A model generated the notes under the pieces. The model had not been told where the DNA came from. It saw nothing but the letters and a program-made list of their open reading frames with translations, and ran no database searches. Below are positions 35,528 to 45,010 of a stretch of 64,000 bases of DNA, one piece after another. Numbering within the stretch: position 1 is the stretch's first letter; each line of letters opens with the position of its first letter. Position numbers and translations under genes: made by a program. Source of the DNA: Corynebacterium sputi DSM 45148 (GTDB taxonomy: Bacteria; Actinomycetota; Actinomycetes; Mycobacteriales; Mycobacteriaceae); contig NZ_ATYV01000014.1 in the NCBI RefSeq assembly GCF_000427865.1, positions 1-64,000 on the forward strand. The letters are read 5' to 3'.

Positions 35528-36927
35528 TCGATGGATTCCAGGAGTGCGTCCAGACGTGGGTCCTCCACAGCGAAAGGATCGTCTACGACGAGGGTGACTG
35601 GATCGTCACCGGCGATCTTCAGGTGCGTCCAGTCGACAACGGTGGGCACACCAGCACGGCGGGTGCGGTCGAGGAACTGACCGCGCAGGACAGCACGGGT
35701 GGTGGTCGGCGGGCCGGTGATTGCGGCGTTGATTGCCTCGTCGTCGATCCAGCGAGACACGGCGCCTCGGGACTCCAGGACGTGGAAGATACCGCGGCCC
35801 GGGCGGGTGTCGTGGTACATCAGATCGACCTGCGCCAGGCGAGGATCGTTGAGCTCCAGGCCACGCTCCACGTAGCGGTCGATGAGGGCCTTCTTGATGG
35901 CCCAATCGATGTCGCGATCGATCAGCGAGTGGTCGCCTGTTTCCACGGCGGTGAGCGCGCGGTCCCACAATTCGACGGCGCGGCGCATTTCCTCGTTGGT
36001 GGTTCCGGTGCCGTCTTCGACGCGCTCGTCCAACCAGGAGGTCACCGCGTCGAGGTAAATCCGCTGGATCTCCAAAGCGCTCATCTCTCCGCCCTGTCGC
36101 AGCCTGATCTGAGCAGCACCGGTGAGATCGCGGCTGACGGCGCGGATCGCCTTGGTCTCGTTGGCGACCTCCAAGTCCGGCAAGGGGCGCTCATCCTCGA
36201 TCAATTCCAGCACCAGCTGGGTGGAGGCGATCTTCAAAGCGGTGGTCGTCTCAGACATGTTGGAGTCACCGACGATGACATGCAGACGACGGAACCGAGT
36301 TGAGTCCGCATGGGGCTCATCCCGGGTGTTGATCATCGGGCGCGAACGGGTAGTCGCGGAAGAGACGCCTTCCCACACGTGATCAGCGCGCTGGGAGAAG
36401 CAGTACTGCTCCGGCTCGTTCTCGTACGGACTGCCTGGGTAGGGACGGGCAATTTTGCCAGCGCCGCAGATCAACTGGCGGGTCACCAGGAACGGCAGCA
36501 GCTGCTTGGCCAGGCCCTTGAGACTCATGGACCGGCCGACGAGGTAATTCTCGTGGCAGCCGTAGGAGTTACCGGCCGAGTCGGTGTTGTTCTTCAGCAG
36601 GTGGACTTTGCCGCCGATGCCCTCTTGCTCAAGTGCGGCTTCGGCCTGCTGGGCGAGGTCGTCAAGAATGCGCTCACCAGCACGGTCGTGCGCGATCACC
36701 TGCGACACCGAGTCACACTCGGCGGTCGCGAACTCCGGGTGCGAACCCACATCCAGGTACAGCCGCCCACCGTTGCCGGTGAAGATGTTCGTGGCACCGA
36801 ACTGCTCAATGACCGGGCGGAACATCCGCCGTGCGGTCTCCTCCGGGCCCAGGCGCGTCTTACCGTCGAGGGTGCAGCTAATGCCAAACTCGGTCTCGAT
36901 ACCGGTGATACGCCTGGTCAGCGCCAC
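35524..36927 (-). CDS. pafA: Pup-protein ligase PafA
   Basis: 467 residues of the glutamine-synthetase-like carboxylate-amine ligase fold. Landmarks: RRITGIETEFGISCTL with the metal-binding Glu, GSHPEFATAECDSVSQVIAH, NNTDSAGNSYGCHENYLV, SQRADHVWEGVSSATTRSRP and NTRDEPHADSTRFRRLHV. PafA uses ATP to join the C-terminal Glu of Pup to target lysines. The GTG start overlaps the last base of the pup stop (TAGTG), coupling Pup and ligase synthesis. Confidence 0.95.
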   Translation of the reverse strand: MALTRRITGIETEFGISCTLDGKTRLGPEETARRMFRPVIEQFGATNIFTGNGGRLYLDVGSHPEFATAECDSVSQVIAHDRAGERILDDLAQQAEAALEQEGIGGKVHLLKNNTDSAGNSYGCHENYLVGRSMSLKGLAKQLLPFLVTRQLICGAGKIARPYPGSPYENEPEQYCFSQRADHVWEGVSSATTRSRPMINTRDEPHADSTRFRRLHVIVGDSNMSETTTALKIASTQLVLELIEDERPLPDLEVANETKAIRAVSRDLTGAAQIRLRQGGEMSALEIQRIYLDAVTSWLDERVEDGTGTTNEEMRRAVELWDRALTAVETGDHSLIDRDIDWAIKKALIDRYVERGLELNDPRLAQVDLMYHDTRPGRGIFHVLESRGAVSRWIDDEAINAAITGPPTTTRAVLRGQFLDRTRRAGVPTVVDWTHLKIAGDDPVTLVVDDPFAVEDPRLDALLESIE

Positions 36928-37127
36928 TACTGTCCGCCCTTCTGGACGTACGAGCGGACGAACTCCTCCGCGTTGGACTCCAGGAGACCGTCGATCTCAT
37001 CAAGCAGATCATCGGTCGAGCTCAGGTGCTCCTGAACCTGGCCGGATGAGGCTGCGTCGGCGACCTCGTCATCGTCGTCACCTCCTGAACCGCCGCCCTG
37101 GACCTGTGCTCCGGAAATGCCTGCCAT
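36927..37127 (-). CDS. pup: Prokaryotic ubiquitin-like protein Pup
   Basis: 66 residues, intrinsically disordered and acidic, ending AEEFVRSYVQKGGQ. The C-terminal GGQ means Dop must deamidate the Gln to Glu before PafA can attach it. STDDLLDEIDGLLESNAEEF is the helix that binds the ARC coiled coils. Placed between dop and pafA. No prcB or prcA lies next to it, where mycobacteria have them. Confidence 0.96.
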   Translation of the reverse strand: MAGISGAQVQGGGSGGDDDDEVADAASSGQVQEHLSSTDDLLDEIDGLLESNAEEFVRSYVQKGGQ

Positions 37128-37163
37128 TGTTACCCCTAACTAAATGAATAAACCGGGTTAATT

Positions 37164-38642
37164 CTACGCCAGTCCTGCCAGGCCACGCTGGCGCAGCCCC
37201 TCCACGAGTGTCGCCATGTCCGGCGCTTCCTCGACGATGTTGTCCAGCGAGTCTGCGCCAAGGCCCTCCACGTCATGGATTTGGAGTTTGACCATGTCTC
37301 CATCGGCGGTGACGATGAGACTGTCCCAACTAGCGGCGACGACATCGTCCGGGAACCGTCGCAGCAATCCGCCGCGCAGGTATGCACGGGTGTCGCGCGG
37401 TGCGTTGGCCACCGCTTCGGCGATCTGCTCGTCGGTAGTCAGACGACGGATCCGGCCACGCGAGGCGAGTGCGAAATACAGGCCGCGGGCGGGGTCGATG
37501 TCGGTGTACTGGATATCGATGAGAGCCAGCTTTGGATGCGACCAGTCAAGGTTTCCGCGTTGACGAAGGCCTTCCAACAGCGAAAGTTTCGCCGTCCAGT
37601 CGAGGATGTCGGAGGTGCGCATCGGGTCGTCGTCAAGCAAGTCGAGAACTTCCTCCCACCGCTTTACGACGTCCCCATCCACATCATATTTCCGCACCCG
37701 ACGGAGATATTCGCGCTGAATCTCGATGGCGGTGCGGTGGGTGACGTGGTCGTCGTGCTGCAAACGCTCGGTGCAGGTGAGGTCGCGGCTGATGCGCTGA
37801 ACATCGGCGACCGGGTCGCGCAGGGTGAGGTCGGTGAAGTCCACTCCATCTTCGATGGCGTCCAGGACCAAGGAGGTCGCGCCGAGCTTGAGGTAAGTGG
37901 CGGTTTCGGACATGTTGGCGTCGCCGATGATCACGTGGAGGCGGCGCCACTGGTCGGGGTTGGAGTGCGGCTCATCGCGGGTGTTGATGATTCCGCGGTT
38001 GAGGGTCGTCTCGAGGCTGATCTCGGTCTCGATGTAGTCGGCGCGCTGGCTGATCTGGAAGCCAGCCTCTTGGCCCTGCTGCCCCAGCCCGACCCGACCG
38101 GCGCCGGTGTACACCTGCCGGGTGACGAAAAATGGGATGAGAGCTGCGGCGACAGTGTCCCAGTCGGTGTCGCGGGAGAACCGGTAGTTTTCGTGGGCTC
38201 CGTAGGAGGCGCCCTTGCCGTCGACATTGTTGCGGTAGATCTTCAGTTCGACCTCGGAGAGATCCGCTGCTTCCTGCATGATCACATCTCCGGCACGGTC
38301 GGCGATGACAGCGGACATCGGGTCGGTGGTCTCTGGGGCTGAGTACTCCGGATGCGCGTGATCGACATAGAAACGCGCGCCATTGGTGAGGATCATGTTC
38401 GCCGCGCCCACAGCGTCCGGATCCACGATCGGCGTCTGGCGGTAGCGGCGCAGGTCGAAACCACGAGTATCGCGCAGCGGCGACTCGGGCTCGTAGTCCC
38501 AGCGGGCGCGGCGGCCATTAGCGGTGGTGTGCTTCTTCGCATACGCCAGGATCGCCATCGTGGAGGTCATGATCGGGCTGATGTCCTGATCCTCCGGTGC
38601 GACGATGCCGTATTCGATCTCAGTGCCCAGGATGCGTGGCAT
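37164..38642 (-). CDS. dop: Deamidase/depupylase Dop
   Basis: 492-residue homologue of PafA. MPRILGTEIEYGIVAPEDQD (metal Glu), HPEYSAPETTDPMSAVIADR, NNVDGKGASYGAHENYRFSR, SQRADYIETEISLETTLNRG and NTRDEPHSNPDQWRRLHVII. The insertion after about residue 40 distinguishes Dop from PafA. Dop deamidates Pup-Gln and removes Pup from targets. In a species without proteasome, depupylation would be the route by which tagged proteins are freed. Two bases separate it from arc. Confidence 0.95.
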   Translation of the reverse strand: MPRILGTEIEYGIVAPEDQDISPIMTSTMAILAYAKKHTTANGRRARWDYEPESPLRDTRGFDLRRYRQTPIVDPDAVGAANMILTNGARFYVDHAHPEYSAPETTDPMSAVIADRAGDVIMQEAADLSEVELKIYRNNVDGKGASYGAHENYRFSRDTDWDTVAAALIPFFVTRQVYTGAGRVGLGQQGQEAGFQISQRADYIETEISLETTLNRGIINTRDEPHSNPDQWRRLHVIIGDANMSETATYLKLGATSLVLDAIEDGVDFTDLTLRDPVADVQRISRDLTCTERLQHDDHVTHRTAIEIQREYLRRVRKYDVDGDVVKRWEEVLDLLDDDPMRTSDILDWTAKLSLLEGLRQRGNLDWSHPKLALIDIQYTDIDPARGLYFALASRGRIRRLTTDEQIAEAVANAPRDTRAYLRGGLLRRFPDDVVAASWDSLIVTADGDMVKLQIHDVEGLGADSLDNIVEEAPDMATLVEGLRQRGLAGLA

Positions 38643-38643
38643 A

Positions 38644-40233
38644 TCAGTTCTCCTCGTGGCTGATCACGGTGACGTCCAGGACTCGGCCGGCCGGGCGTCC
38701 GGAAATCCGCGCCCACTCATCCGGGTTAGAGGTGTTCGGCAGGTCCTCGTTCTGCGAGAACTCCTCGGCCACCGCCTCCAGCAGGTGCGTGCCGGTGATG
38801 CCGTCGCCGGTACCGGCGATGACCTCCTTGATTGCGAGCTTCTTCGCCCGATCCACGATGTTGGAGATCATCGCGCCAGAGTTGAAGTCGCGGAAGTGCA
38901 GCGTGTCGACAGTCCCATCGACATACCGCACGTTCACGTACTCGTTCTCCGTGGAGGTTCGGTACATGCGCTCAACGGTCAGATCAGTGAGGGCTGCTGC
39001 AGCGGACTCGGGGGAACCGTGAGTGGCGACCTCGGAGGCGTCGTACGGCAAAGAAGCGGTGAGGTACTTGCTGAAGATCTCGCGCGCGGCGTCCGCATCA
39101 GGGCGCTCGATGCGGATCTTCACGTCCAGGCGGCCCGGGCGCAAGATCGCCGGGTCGATCATTTCCTCGCGGTTAGTGGCACCGATGACGATGACATTGG
39201 TCAACCCCTCCACGCCATCGAGTTCAGCCAGCAGCTGCGGCACGACGGTGTTCTCCATATCGGAGCTAACTCCCGAGCCGCGGGTACGGAAGATCGAGTC
39301 CATCTCATCGAAGAACACGATGACCGGGCGGCCATCCTCGGCGATGTCCCGGGCGCGGTCGAAAATCAGGCGGATCTGGCGCTCGGTCTCACCAACAAAT
39401 TTGTTGAGCAGCTCCGGGCCCTTCACGTTGAGGAAGTACGCCTGTGCCCGGCGCGCCTCTTCTTCCCCGACGCCGCGGGATGCAGCGATCTTGCGGGCAA
39501 GCGAATTGGCCACGGCCTTCGCGATGAGTGTCTTGCCGTTACCGGGAGGCCCATAGAGCAAGACACCCTTGGGCGGGCGCAGGTCGTAAGCCTCGAAGAG
39601 TTCTGGGTGTAGGAAGGGCATCTCGACGGCGTCGTGAATCTGCTCGATCTGCTTAGTCAGGCCACCGATATCGGAGTACTCAACATTGGGGACTTCCTCC
39701 AGGACGAGGTTCTCAACCTCGGCCTTGGGGATGACCTCGAAGGCGTATCCGGCCTTATCGTCGATGAGGACCGTGTCGCCGACCTTCGGGGTAATCGCGC
39801 CGGCGAGGGTGAGCACCGACTCCTCACCATGGGTGTTAGAGACCAGCACCCGGCGGCGGTCCTCCAGGGTCTCGCGGACCAGCGCAAGATCGCCGTGATC
39901 CTGGTAACCGCAGTCTTCAACAACTACGGCACCTTCAGAGATGCGCACCATCGCGCCGGGCTTAATGGAGCTAACGTCCAGTTTGTCCAGCGCGTTCAGG
40001 CGCATCCGGCGGTTGCCGGTGTAGACCTCGGCGGTGTTATTCGCCGAACTACCAGACAGGAAAGTGCCGTAGGTCGACGGCGGCTGCGTCATGGAGTCGA
40101 GGTCCTGGCGCAGGAGATCCAGCTGGTTGCGGGACTCCCGCAACGCCTCAATGAGTTTCGTGTTCCTGTCGCTGAGAACTGAGTTCTTCTGTTCGAGGGC
40201 GCGAATCTTACTGTTCTGCTGGAGGTCGGTCAT
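38644..40233 (-). CDS. arc: AAA+ ATPase ARC (Mpa homologue)
   Basis: 529 residues. N-terminal coiled coil (about 1-50), OB domains (about 60-170) and one AAA+ module with Walker A YGPPGNGKT (228-235), Walker B VIVFFDEMDS and sensor/arginine-finger area IGATNREEMIDPAILRPGRL. It unfolds pupylated proteins. The protein ends in VISHEEN and lacks the Gln-Tyr-Leu-type tail by which mycobacterial Mpa docks to the 20S core, in keeping with the missing proteasome genes. It opens the operon arc-dop-pup-pafA-pafB-pafC. Confidence 0.95.
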   Translation of the reverse strand: MTDLQQNSKIRALEQKNSVLSDRNTKLIEALRESRNQLDLLRQDLDSMTQPPSTYGTFLSGSSANNTAEVYTGNRRMRLNALDKLDVSSIKPGAMVRISEGAVVVEDCGYQDHGDLALVRETLEDRRRVLVSNTHGEESVLTLAGAITPKVGDTVLIDDKAGYAFEVIPKAEVENLVLEEVPNVEYSDIGGLTKQIEQIHDAVEMPFLHPELFEAYDLRPPKGVLLYGPPGNGKTLIAKAVANSLARKIAASRGVGEEEARRAQAYFLNVKGPELLNKFVGETERQIRLIFDRARDIAEDGRPVIVFFDEMDSIFRTRGSGVSSDMENTVVPQLLAELDGVEGLTNVIVIGATNREEMIDPAILRPGRLDVKIRIERPDADAAREIFSKYLTASLPYDASEVATHGSPESAAAALTDLTVERMYRTSTENEYVNVRYVDGTVDTLHFRDFNSGAMISNIVDRAKKLAIKEVIAGTGDGITGTHLLEAVAEEFSQNEDLPNTSNPDEWARISGRPAGRVLDVTVISHEEN

Positions 40234-40265
40234 ATCCCTGACCTTACCTACCTAAGAAAATTTGC

Positions 40266-41102
40266 TTAACGACGGTTCCGTCGCTGCGGCCGCGGCGCCA
40301 CCGTTCCATCAGCCAGTCGTCGGGCGGTGACGAGAAATGCGGTGTGCGCCTGCATTTTATGGACAGGCCGCACAGCGAGGTCGACAACGTGCCAGTCGCG
40401 GACCATCGTTTCCCAGGCGCGCGGCTCGGTGAAGCAGCCCAGTTCGCGGATTCCCTCCACGATCTTGGAGAGCTGCGTCACCGTGGCGACGTATCCGATG
40501 AGCATGCCGCCCGGCTGCAGCACGTTCTTGGCGGTCTGCAGGCACTCCCACGGCTCGAGCATGTCGAGGATGACGCGGTCGACCGGTCCGCCAAGGGCCT
40601 CGACGGAGGTCTCGTTCAAGTCACCCAGGCGCAGGTCCCAGTTCTCGGGCATCTCACCGAGGAATTCGGTGACGTTCTTCTGTGCGTACTCCAGGTGATC
40701 CTCGCGGATCTCATAGGAGATGAGCTTGCCTTGCGGCCCCAGTGCGCGCAGGAGGTAGAGGCTCATCGCGCCGGAGCCGGCACCTGCCTCCAGGACGCGG
40801 GCGCCGGGGAAGATGTCTCCCTCAACGAGGATCTGCGAGGCATCTTTCGGGTAGATCACTGCGGCGCCGCGGGGCATGGACAGCACGTAGTCGAACAGGG
40901 TGTGCCGCTGCGCCAAGTACGAGGTGCCTTCACCGGAGATGACAGTAGTGCCTTCGTCGCTGCCGATGATGTCATCGTGGGCGATCGGGCCGCGGTGGGT
41001 GAAGAACCGGTCCCCTTCAGCCAGAGTGATCGTGAACTTCCGGCTCTTTCCGTCTGTGAGCTGGACTCGGTCTCCGACCTGGAACGGACCGCTGTTCGCC
41101 AT
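40266..41102 (-). CDS. trmI: tRNA (adenine-58-N1)-methyltransferase TrmI
   Basis: 278 residues. An N-terminal beta domain (GDRVQLTDGKSRKFTITLAE, GTSYLAQRHTLFDYVLSMPR) precedes a Rossmann domain with VLEAGAGSGAMSLYLLRALG (SAM loop), ISYEIREDHLEYAQKNVTEF and DRVILDMLEPWECLQTAKNV. It methylates A58 of the tRNA T-loop as a homotetramer. It is immediately upstream of arc, the conserved actinobacterial arrangement, and diverges from the RecB-like nuclease gene. Confidence 0.92.
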   Translation of the reverse strand: MANSGPFQVGDRVQLTDGKSRKFTITLAEGDRFFTHRGPIAHDDIIGSDEGTTVISGEGTSYLAQRHTLFDYVLSMPRGAAVIYPKDASQILVEGDIFPGARVLEAGAGSGAMSLYLLRALGPQGKLISYEIREDHLEYAQKNVTEFLGEMPENWDLRLGDLNETSVEALGGPVDRVILDMLEPWECLQTAKNVLQPGGMLIGYVATVTQLSKIVEGIRELGCFTEPRAWETMVRDWHVVDLAVRPVHKMQAHTAFLVTARRLADGTVAPRPQRRNRR

Positions 41103-41174
41103 GTTGCCTCCGGGGTTGTGGGTGTCGCGCTGGGATTAGCGCAGGTGACTATATCAGCGGTTACCCTGACATCT

Positions 41175-41996
41175 ATGCCAGCCGCCTCCATCCGCAAGAA
41201 GCTCGCCTTGTCCCCGTCCCGGGGATTGGAATATCGACAGTGTCCGCTCAAGTACCGGCTCCGTTCCATTGACCGCATCCCAGAGCCACAGACCGTGGCA
41301 CAGGTGAAGGGAACTCTGGTCCACGCGGTACTGGAGCAAATGCATGCGTGGCCACGGGAGGAGCGCACCTATCCGTCGGCGGTTGCGAGGCTTAAGCCGA
41401 CGTGGGAGGAGATGTGCGCAAAGGACGACGAACTTCTCGAACTGGTTCCCGAGGACGATCTGATGGAGTACCTCGTCGAGTGCCGCGCCTTGCTGAAGGG
41501 CTACTTCATCATGGAGAACCCCCAGGGGTTCGACGCTGCCTCGCTGGAGCAGTTCATCAACCTCATGCTTGACGACGTCCCTGCCCGCGGTTTCATTGAC
41601 CGCATCGACGTCGCTCCCTCTGGAGAAGTGCGCATCGTCGACTACAAGACCGGTAAGAAGCCCTCCCCCAGATTCCAGGCCGAGGCCTTGTTCCAGATGC
41701 GGTTCTACGCACTGGCATATTGGCGCCTGCACGGTCGGATCCCCGACCAGCTTCGCCTGATGTACCTCAAGGTCGGAGACGATCTAGTGCATGTCCCTAA
41801 CTCCCACGAGTTGGAGCGATTCCAGACCGAACTTACCCAGCTGTGGTCTGAGATCGTCCGCGACGGGAAGTTCGGGGACTTTGCTCCGAAAACTTCGAAG
41901 CTCTGCAACTGGTGCAGTTTCAAGGACACTTTGTGCCCCGCCTTCGGCAATGAACCGCCGGAGTACCCGGGCTGGCCCGGCGCGGTCGGCGACTAA
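41175..41996 (+). CDS. RecB-family PD-(D/E)XK exonuclease with Fe-S cysteines
   Basis: 273 residues. GLEYRQCPLKYRLRSIDRIP supplies the first Cys and the QxxxY-like start. GFIDRIDV and IVDYKTGKKP supply the catalytic Asp, Asp and Lys. SKLCNWCSFKDTLCPAF has three further Cys that with the first would bind a 4Fe-4S cluster, as in AddB and Cas4. No cas genes, CRISPR repeats or AddAB subunits are nearby. Such stand-alone proteins are common in actinobacteria next to trmI and probably act in DNA repair. The ATG at 41175 opens the conserved region; the longer frame upstream is antisense to trmI. Confidence 0.87.
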   Translation: MPAASIRKKLALSPSRGLEYRQCPLKYRLRSIDRIPEPQTVAQVKGTLVHAVLEQMHAWPREERTYPSAVARLKPTWEEMCAKDDELLELVPEDDLMEYLVECRALLKGYFIMENPQGFDAASLEQFINLMLDDVPARGFIDRIDVAPSGEVRIVDYKTGKKPSPRFQAEALFQMRFYALAYWRLHGRIPDQLRLMYLKVGDDLVHVPNSHELERFQTELTQLWSEIVRDGKFGDFAPKTSKLCNWCSFKDTLCPAFGNEPPEYPGWPGAVGD

Positions 41997-42523
41997 CAGG
42001 GACTGAGGAATTCGGGGCGCTCGCTGACGGTGCGGGCATTGCCTCCGTGGTTGCGCATGGCGCTGCACAGCTCGCCGGTATTGAACCCGTAATCGACGAA
42101 CACAGGGTAGATCGCGTCACCGTTGAGCTCTGAGCGCAGCGACGGGCAGCCGCCGGGCTCTGCGTACCGCACCGGGTTAAGGGACCGGCTCCATTTCGCC
42201 ACCGCAGCGTTGATCTTCGGGGCGGCTTCGCGTCCCTCTGGGACAACGACGGACTCCAGAATGAGGATTCCCCTACCGTCGCACGGCAGCGTGGACGGGC
42301 CGGATGGTTCCTGTACAGGCGCCTCCCTGGTGGTGATCAGCGCTGCGGGGACCTCCTGCTGATCGGATGCCTCCTCTGCCCGCACCGGCGTGAACACCAC
42401 CAGCAGAACTACGGTCACCAGAAGCACCAGCGACAGCAGCAATGTCGAGGTGCTTTTGCGCTGTTTTGCCGGCATCAGCACATCCGCCCCTGGCGGCGGG
42501 GAGGAGAACTGTGGCGCTGTCAT
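41993..42523 (-). CDS. Membrane-anchored protein, unknown function
   Basis: 176 residues. After a short cytoplasmic Pro-rich start there is one membrane helix (LLLSLVLLVTVVLLVVFTPV, about 28-47). The exported part has LPCDGRGILILESVVVPEGR, PGGCPSLRSELNGDAIYPVF and ELCSAMRNHGGNARTVSERP; four Cys could form two disulfides. It resembles conserved corynebacterial secreted proteins, but I know no function. The ATG at 42523 is supported by AGGAG 6 bases upstream. Convergent with the RecB-like gene, overlapping it by 4 bases. Confidence 0.75.
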   Translation of the reverse strand: MTAPQFSSPPPGADVLMPAKQRKSTSTLLLSLVLLVTVVLLVVFTPVRAEEASDQQEVPAALITTREAPVQEPSGPSTLPCDGRGILILESVVVPEGREAAPKINAAVAKWSRSLNPVRYAEPGGCPSLRSELNGDAIYPVFVDYGFNTGELCSAMRNHGGNARTVSERPEFLSPC

Positions 42524-42657
42524 AGGCAACTCCTGGCTTGGAGAAGGCCGAGCCTAATAGGAAAATCACCCGTTGGCTGAACTTTTCTCAGATTGGGGAC
42601 GCGCCTCCCACAGTGCCGCGTAGCGGCTCGGGAACGCAGAAGGGTGTCATGACAACA

Positions 42658-42682
42658 GGTCTCAACCTTCAGGCTTGAGACC
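42658..42682. terminator. Hairpin after aspA
   Basis: A perfect 8-bp stem, GGTCTCAA/TTGAGACC, with a 9-base loop that can pair two further G-C pairs, 20 bases beyond the aspA stop. There is no clear T-run on the minus strand. Confidence 0.55.
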
Positions 42683-42701
42683 CCTCACCCCCATGCGTGG
42701 G

Positions 42702-44249
42702 TTACCGCTCCTGACTGTCGATCTGACGAGCCGTCGCTGTCGCCGCGGCAGTCTCTTCCTGCGAACGCTTGTCTTCGCGCGCGCGGACCTCGTCAAGGCG
42801 GGACTCACCCTCCACGTACCTGCGGCCCAGATAATCCGGGTGCATGAGGTTGTTGACGGAGAGGATGCGGTCTAGTTCCTTTTCGTCGATAAGCCCCTTC
42901 TCCAGAACCAATTCGCGGACCGAGCGTCCGGTAGCGGCAGCCTCACTGCCGATCACGTCACCCATGTGGTGACCGATCACGGGGTTGAGGTAGGTGATGA
43001 TGCCGATGGAGTTGTCCACGTACGCACGGCAGACCTCTGGGTTCACGGTGATACCAGCGATGCACTTCAAACGCAGGGTCTGGGAAGCGCGACGCAGCAA
43101 GTGGATCGACTCAAACAGGCACTGGCCAATAACCGGCTCCATCACATTGAGCTGCAACTGACCGGCCTCAGCGGCCATAGACAAGGTGACGTCATTGCCG
43201 AAGACCTTGAAACACACCTGGTTGACGACCTCAGGAATGACCGGATTGACCTTCGCCGGCATGATCGACGAGCCGGCCTGCATCTCTGGGAGGTTGATCT
43301 CATTGAAACCAGCACGCGGGCCCGAGGACAGCAGTCGTAGGTCATTGCACATCTTGGACATCTTCATCGCTGCGCGCTTCACCGCGCTGTGGGCGTTAAC
43401 GTAGGCACCGGTGTCGGAGGTTGCCTCCACGAGGTCCTTAGCGGACATCACTGACATGCCAGAGATCTCCCGCAGCGCCTGTACAGCGGCCTCACGGTAG
43501 CCCTTCGGTGCGTTGACCCCGGTACCGATCGCGGTAGCGCCGAGGTTGATCTCAAGGAGCATGTCGGCGACACGCATGATCGTCGCCTTCTCCTCCTCGA
43601 TGTTGTTGGCGAAGGCGTGGAACTCCTGGCCGACTGTGATCGGCACAGCATCCTGGAGCTGGGTACGACCCATGGTGATGTAGTCAACGAACTCATCGCC
43701 CTTGATGTGCAGCGTCTCCGCGAGCATGTCGAGCTCCACCACCAGGCCATTCAGCGCCATGTTCAGTGCCAGGCGGAAACCGGTCGGGTACGCATCATTG
43801 GTGGACTGGCACTGATTGACGTCGTCGTTGGGATTGATGACGTCGTAACGCCCCTTCTCGAACCCCAAGTGCTCCAGCGCGAGGTTCGCCACTACCTCGT
43901 TGGTGTTCATGTTCAAGCTGGTGCCGGCGCCGCCCTGGAACTGATCGATCGGGAACTGGTCCATGCACCGGCCCTCGTCGAGGATCTGGTCGCAGGCGTA
44001 GGAGATCGCGTCAGCAACATCCTTGGGGATCGTGTGCATCCGACGGTTCGCCATCGCGGCCGCCTTTTTCACCATCACCATGCCGCGGACAAACTCCGGA
44101 ACAGAACTGATGGTGTCGCCGGAAATGGGGAAATTTTCCATCGCGCGGAGGGTGTGGATTCCCCAGTACGCCGATGCCGGGACCTCTCGTTCACCGAGGA
44201 GGTCTACTTCGGTGCGGACGGAGGTAGAAGATGCGCTATCGGTAGCCAT
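42702..44249 (-). CDS. aspA: Aspartate ammonia-lyase
   Basis: 515 residues of the fumarase/aspartase superfamily. [72 protein letters not shown] and the signature [18 protein letters not shown] carry the substrate-binding and catalytic Ser. It converts aspartate to fumarate and ammonia. About 35 extra residues form a charged C-terminal tail compared with the E. coli enzyme, as in other corynebacteria. The neighbouring hisG-hisE order matches C. glutamicum (from memory). Confidence 0.94.
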   Translation of the reverse strand: MATDSASSTSVRTEVDLLGEREVPASAYWGIHTLRAMENFPISGDTISSVPEFVRGMVMVKKAAAMANRRMHTIPKDVADAISYACDQILDEGRCMDQFPIDQFQGGAGTSLNMNTNEVVANLALEHLGFEKGRYDVINPNDDVNQCQSTNDAYPTGFRLALNMALNGLVVELDMLAETLHIKGDEFVDYITMGRTQLQDAVPITVGQEFHAFANNIEEEKATIMRVADMLLEINLGATAIGTGVNAPKGYREAAVQALREISGMSVMSAKDLVEATSDTGAYVNAHSAVKRAAMKMSKMCNDLRLLSSGPRAGFNEINLPEMQAGSSIMPAKVNPVIPEVVNQVCFKVFGNDVTLSMAAEAGQLQLNVMEPVIGQCLFESIHLLRRASQTLRLKCIAGITVNPEVCRAYVDNSIGIITYLNPVIGHHMGDVIGSEAAATGRSVRELVLEKGLIDEKELDRILSVNNLMHPDYLGRRYVEGESRLDEVRAREDKRSQEETAAATATARQIDSQER

Positions 44250-44281
44250 GCGGGTAAGGCTACCGGTGTTTCATCGATGTT

Positions 44282-45007
44282 TCATCCTGCTAAAACGACT
44301 ATGAGAGTCACGATGGCCGCAGGCAGCAGCAAGGCTCCCATCAGGCCCCACGCACCGGACCTGGCCAGGTTAGGGATCATATTCATGCCGTCGGCCTGCG
44401 AAATGAATAACCGTTCATCGTCAGGGTCCCAGTAGATCATCCCGGCTTTGAGTTTGTCCGGGTCGTAGTTCGTCGGCGGGATCTCTTTGTCCGTGCGCTT
44501 TTGGTGTCGCGCCAATGCCACGATGTTCGCCACCGTCGCGGCGATCATCACCGACATGCAGGCCCAGAACACAAACCCGCTTCCCGACGCCCCCATCCAC
44601 AACCCATACCCCACCATCACAGTGAGCATCGAGATGATGACGAACTGATACCACCCAAGGTGCCAGAGAGTCACCGACATCAGCATGCGCTTGCGACCAA
44701 GGTCTTCAGCGGACTCGAATCGGGTCGGCTCCCGGTCCGCGCTTTTTGCTGCAGCCCCCACCGCGATTGCAACGATACCGAAGATCAAGAGCATGAATAA
44801 CGGCACCATCAGCAGGTACGTCAGAACATTGCTGACTGACTTATCCCGGAAATTGCCGGGCTCACCGGAGGGTCCCCAGTGTGTCGGGAATGGGTCAGGG
44901 ATCTGATCGTAAAAGGAGAGAACGACGCCGCCCGCGAGGGCCGCAACAACGACCGAGGCGACGTACCAGGGCCATTGCCTGGACGTCGCCTCTTCTCGCC
45001 GAGCCAT
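44282..45007 (-). CDS. DUF1648/DUF5808-type membrane protein
   Basis: 241 residues with about five membrane helices. FYDQIPDPFPTHWGPSGEPG is the DUF1648 (SdpI-like) motif just after the first helix, and YWDPDDERLFISQADGMNMI resembles the DUF5808 motif near the end. Proteins with this pair are common in Gram-positives and related to SdpI immunity proteins, but no function is assigned. It ends 32 bases before aspA and starts 3 bases after hisG on the same strand. Confidence 0.75.
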   Translation of the reverse strand: MARREEATSRQWPWYVASVVVAALAGGVVLSFYDQIPDPFPTHWGPSGEPGNFRDKSVSNVLTYLLMVPLFMLLIFGIVAIAVGAAAKSADREPTRFESAEDLGRKRMLMSVTLWHLGWYQFVIISMLTVMVGYGLWMGASGSGFVFWACMSVMIAATVANIVALARHQKRTDKEIPPTNYDPDKLKAGMIYWDPDDERLFISQADGMNMIPNLARSGAWGLMGALLLPAAIVTLIVVLAG

Positions 45008-45010
45008 GAA

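Noticed and set aside
36927..37163. Possible hidden proteasome genes around pup.
   Set aside because: The 36-bp gap to dop and the 1-base overlap with pafA leave no room.
40344..41174. Long plus-strand extension in front of the RecB-like nuclease.
   Set aside because: It is antisense to trmI; the nuclease family begins at the ATG at 41175.
41175..41996. RecB/Cas4-like nuclease as a hint of a CRISPR system.
   Set aside because: No cas genes or spaced direct repeats were seen; such stand-alone nucleases are common in actinobacteria.
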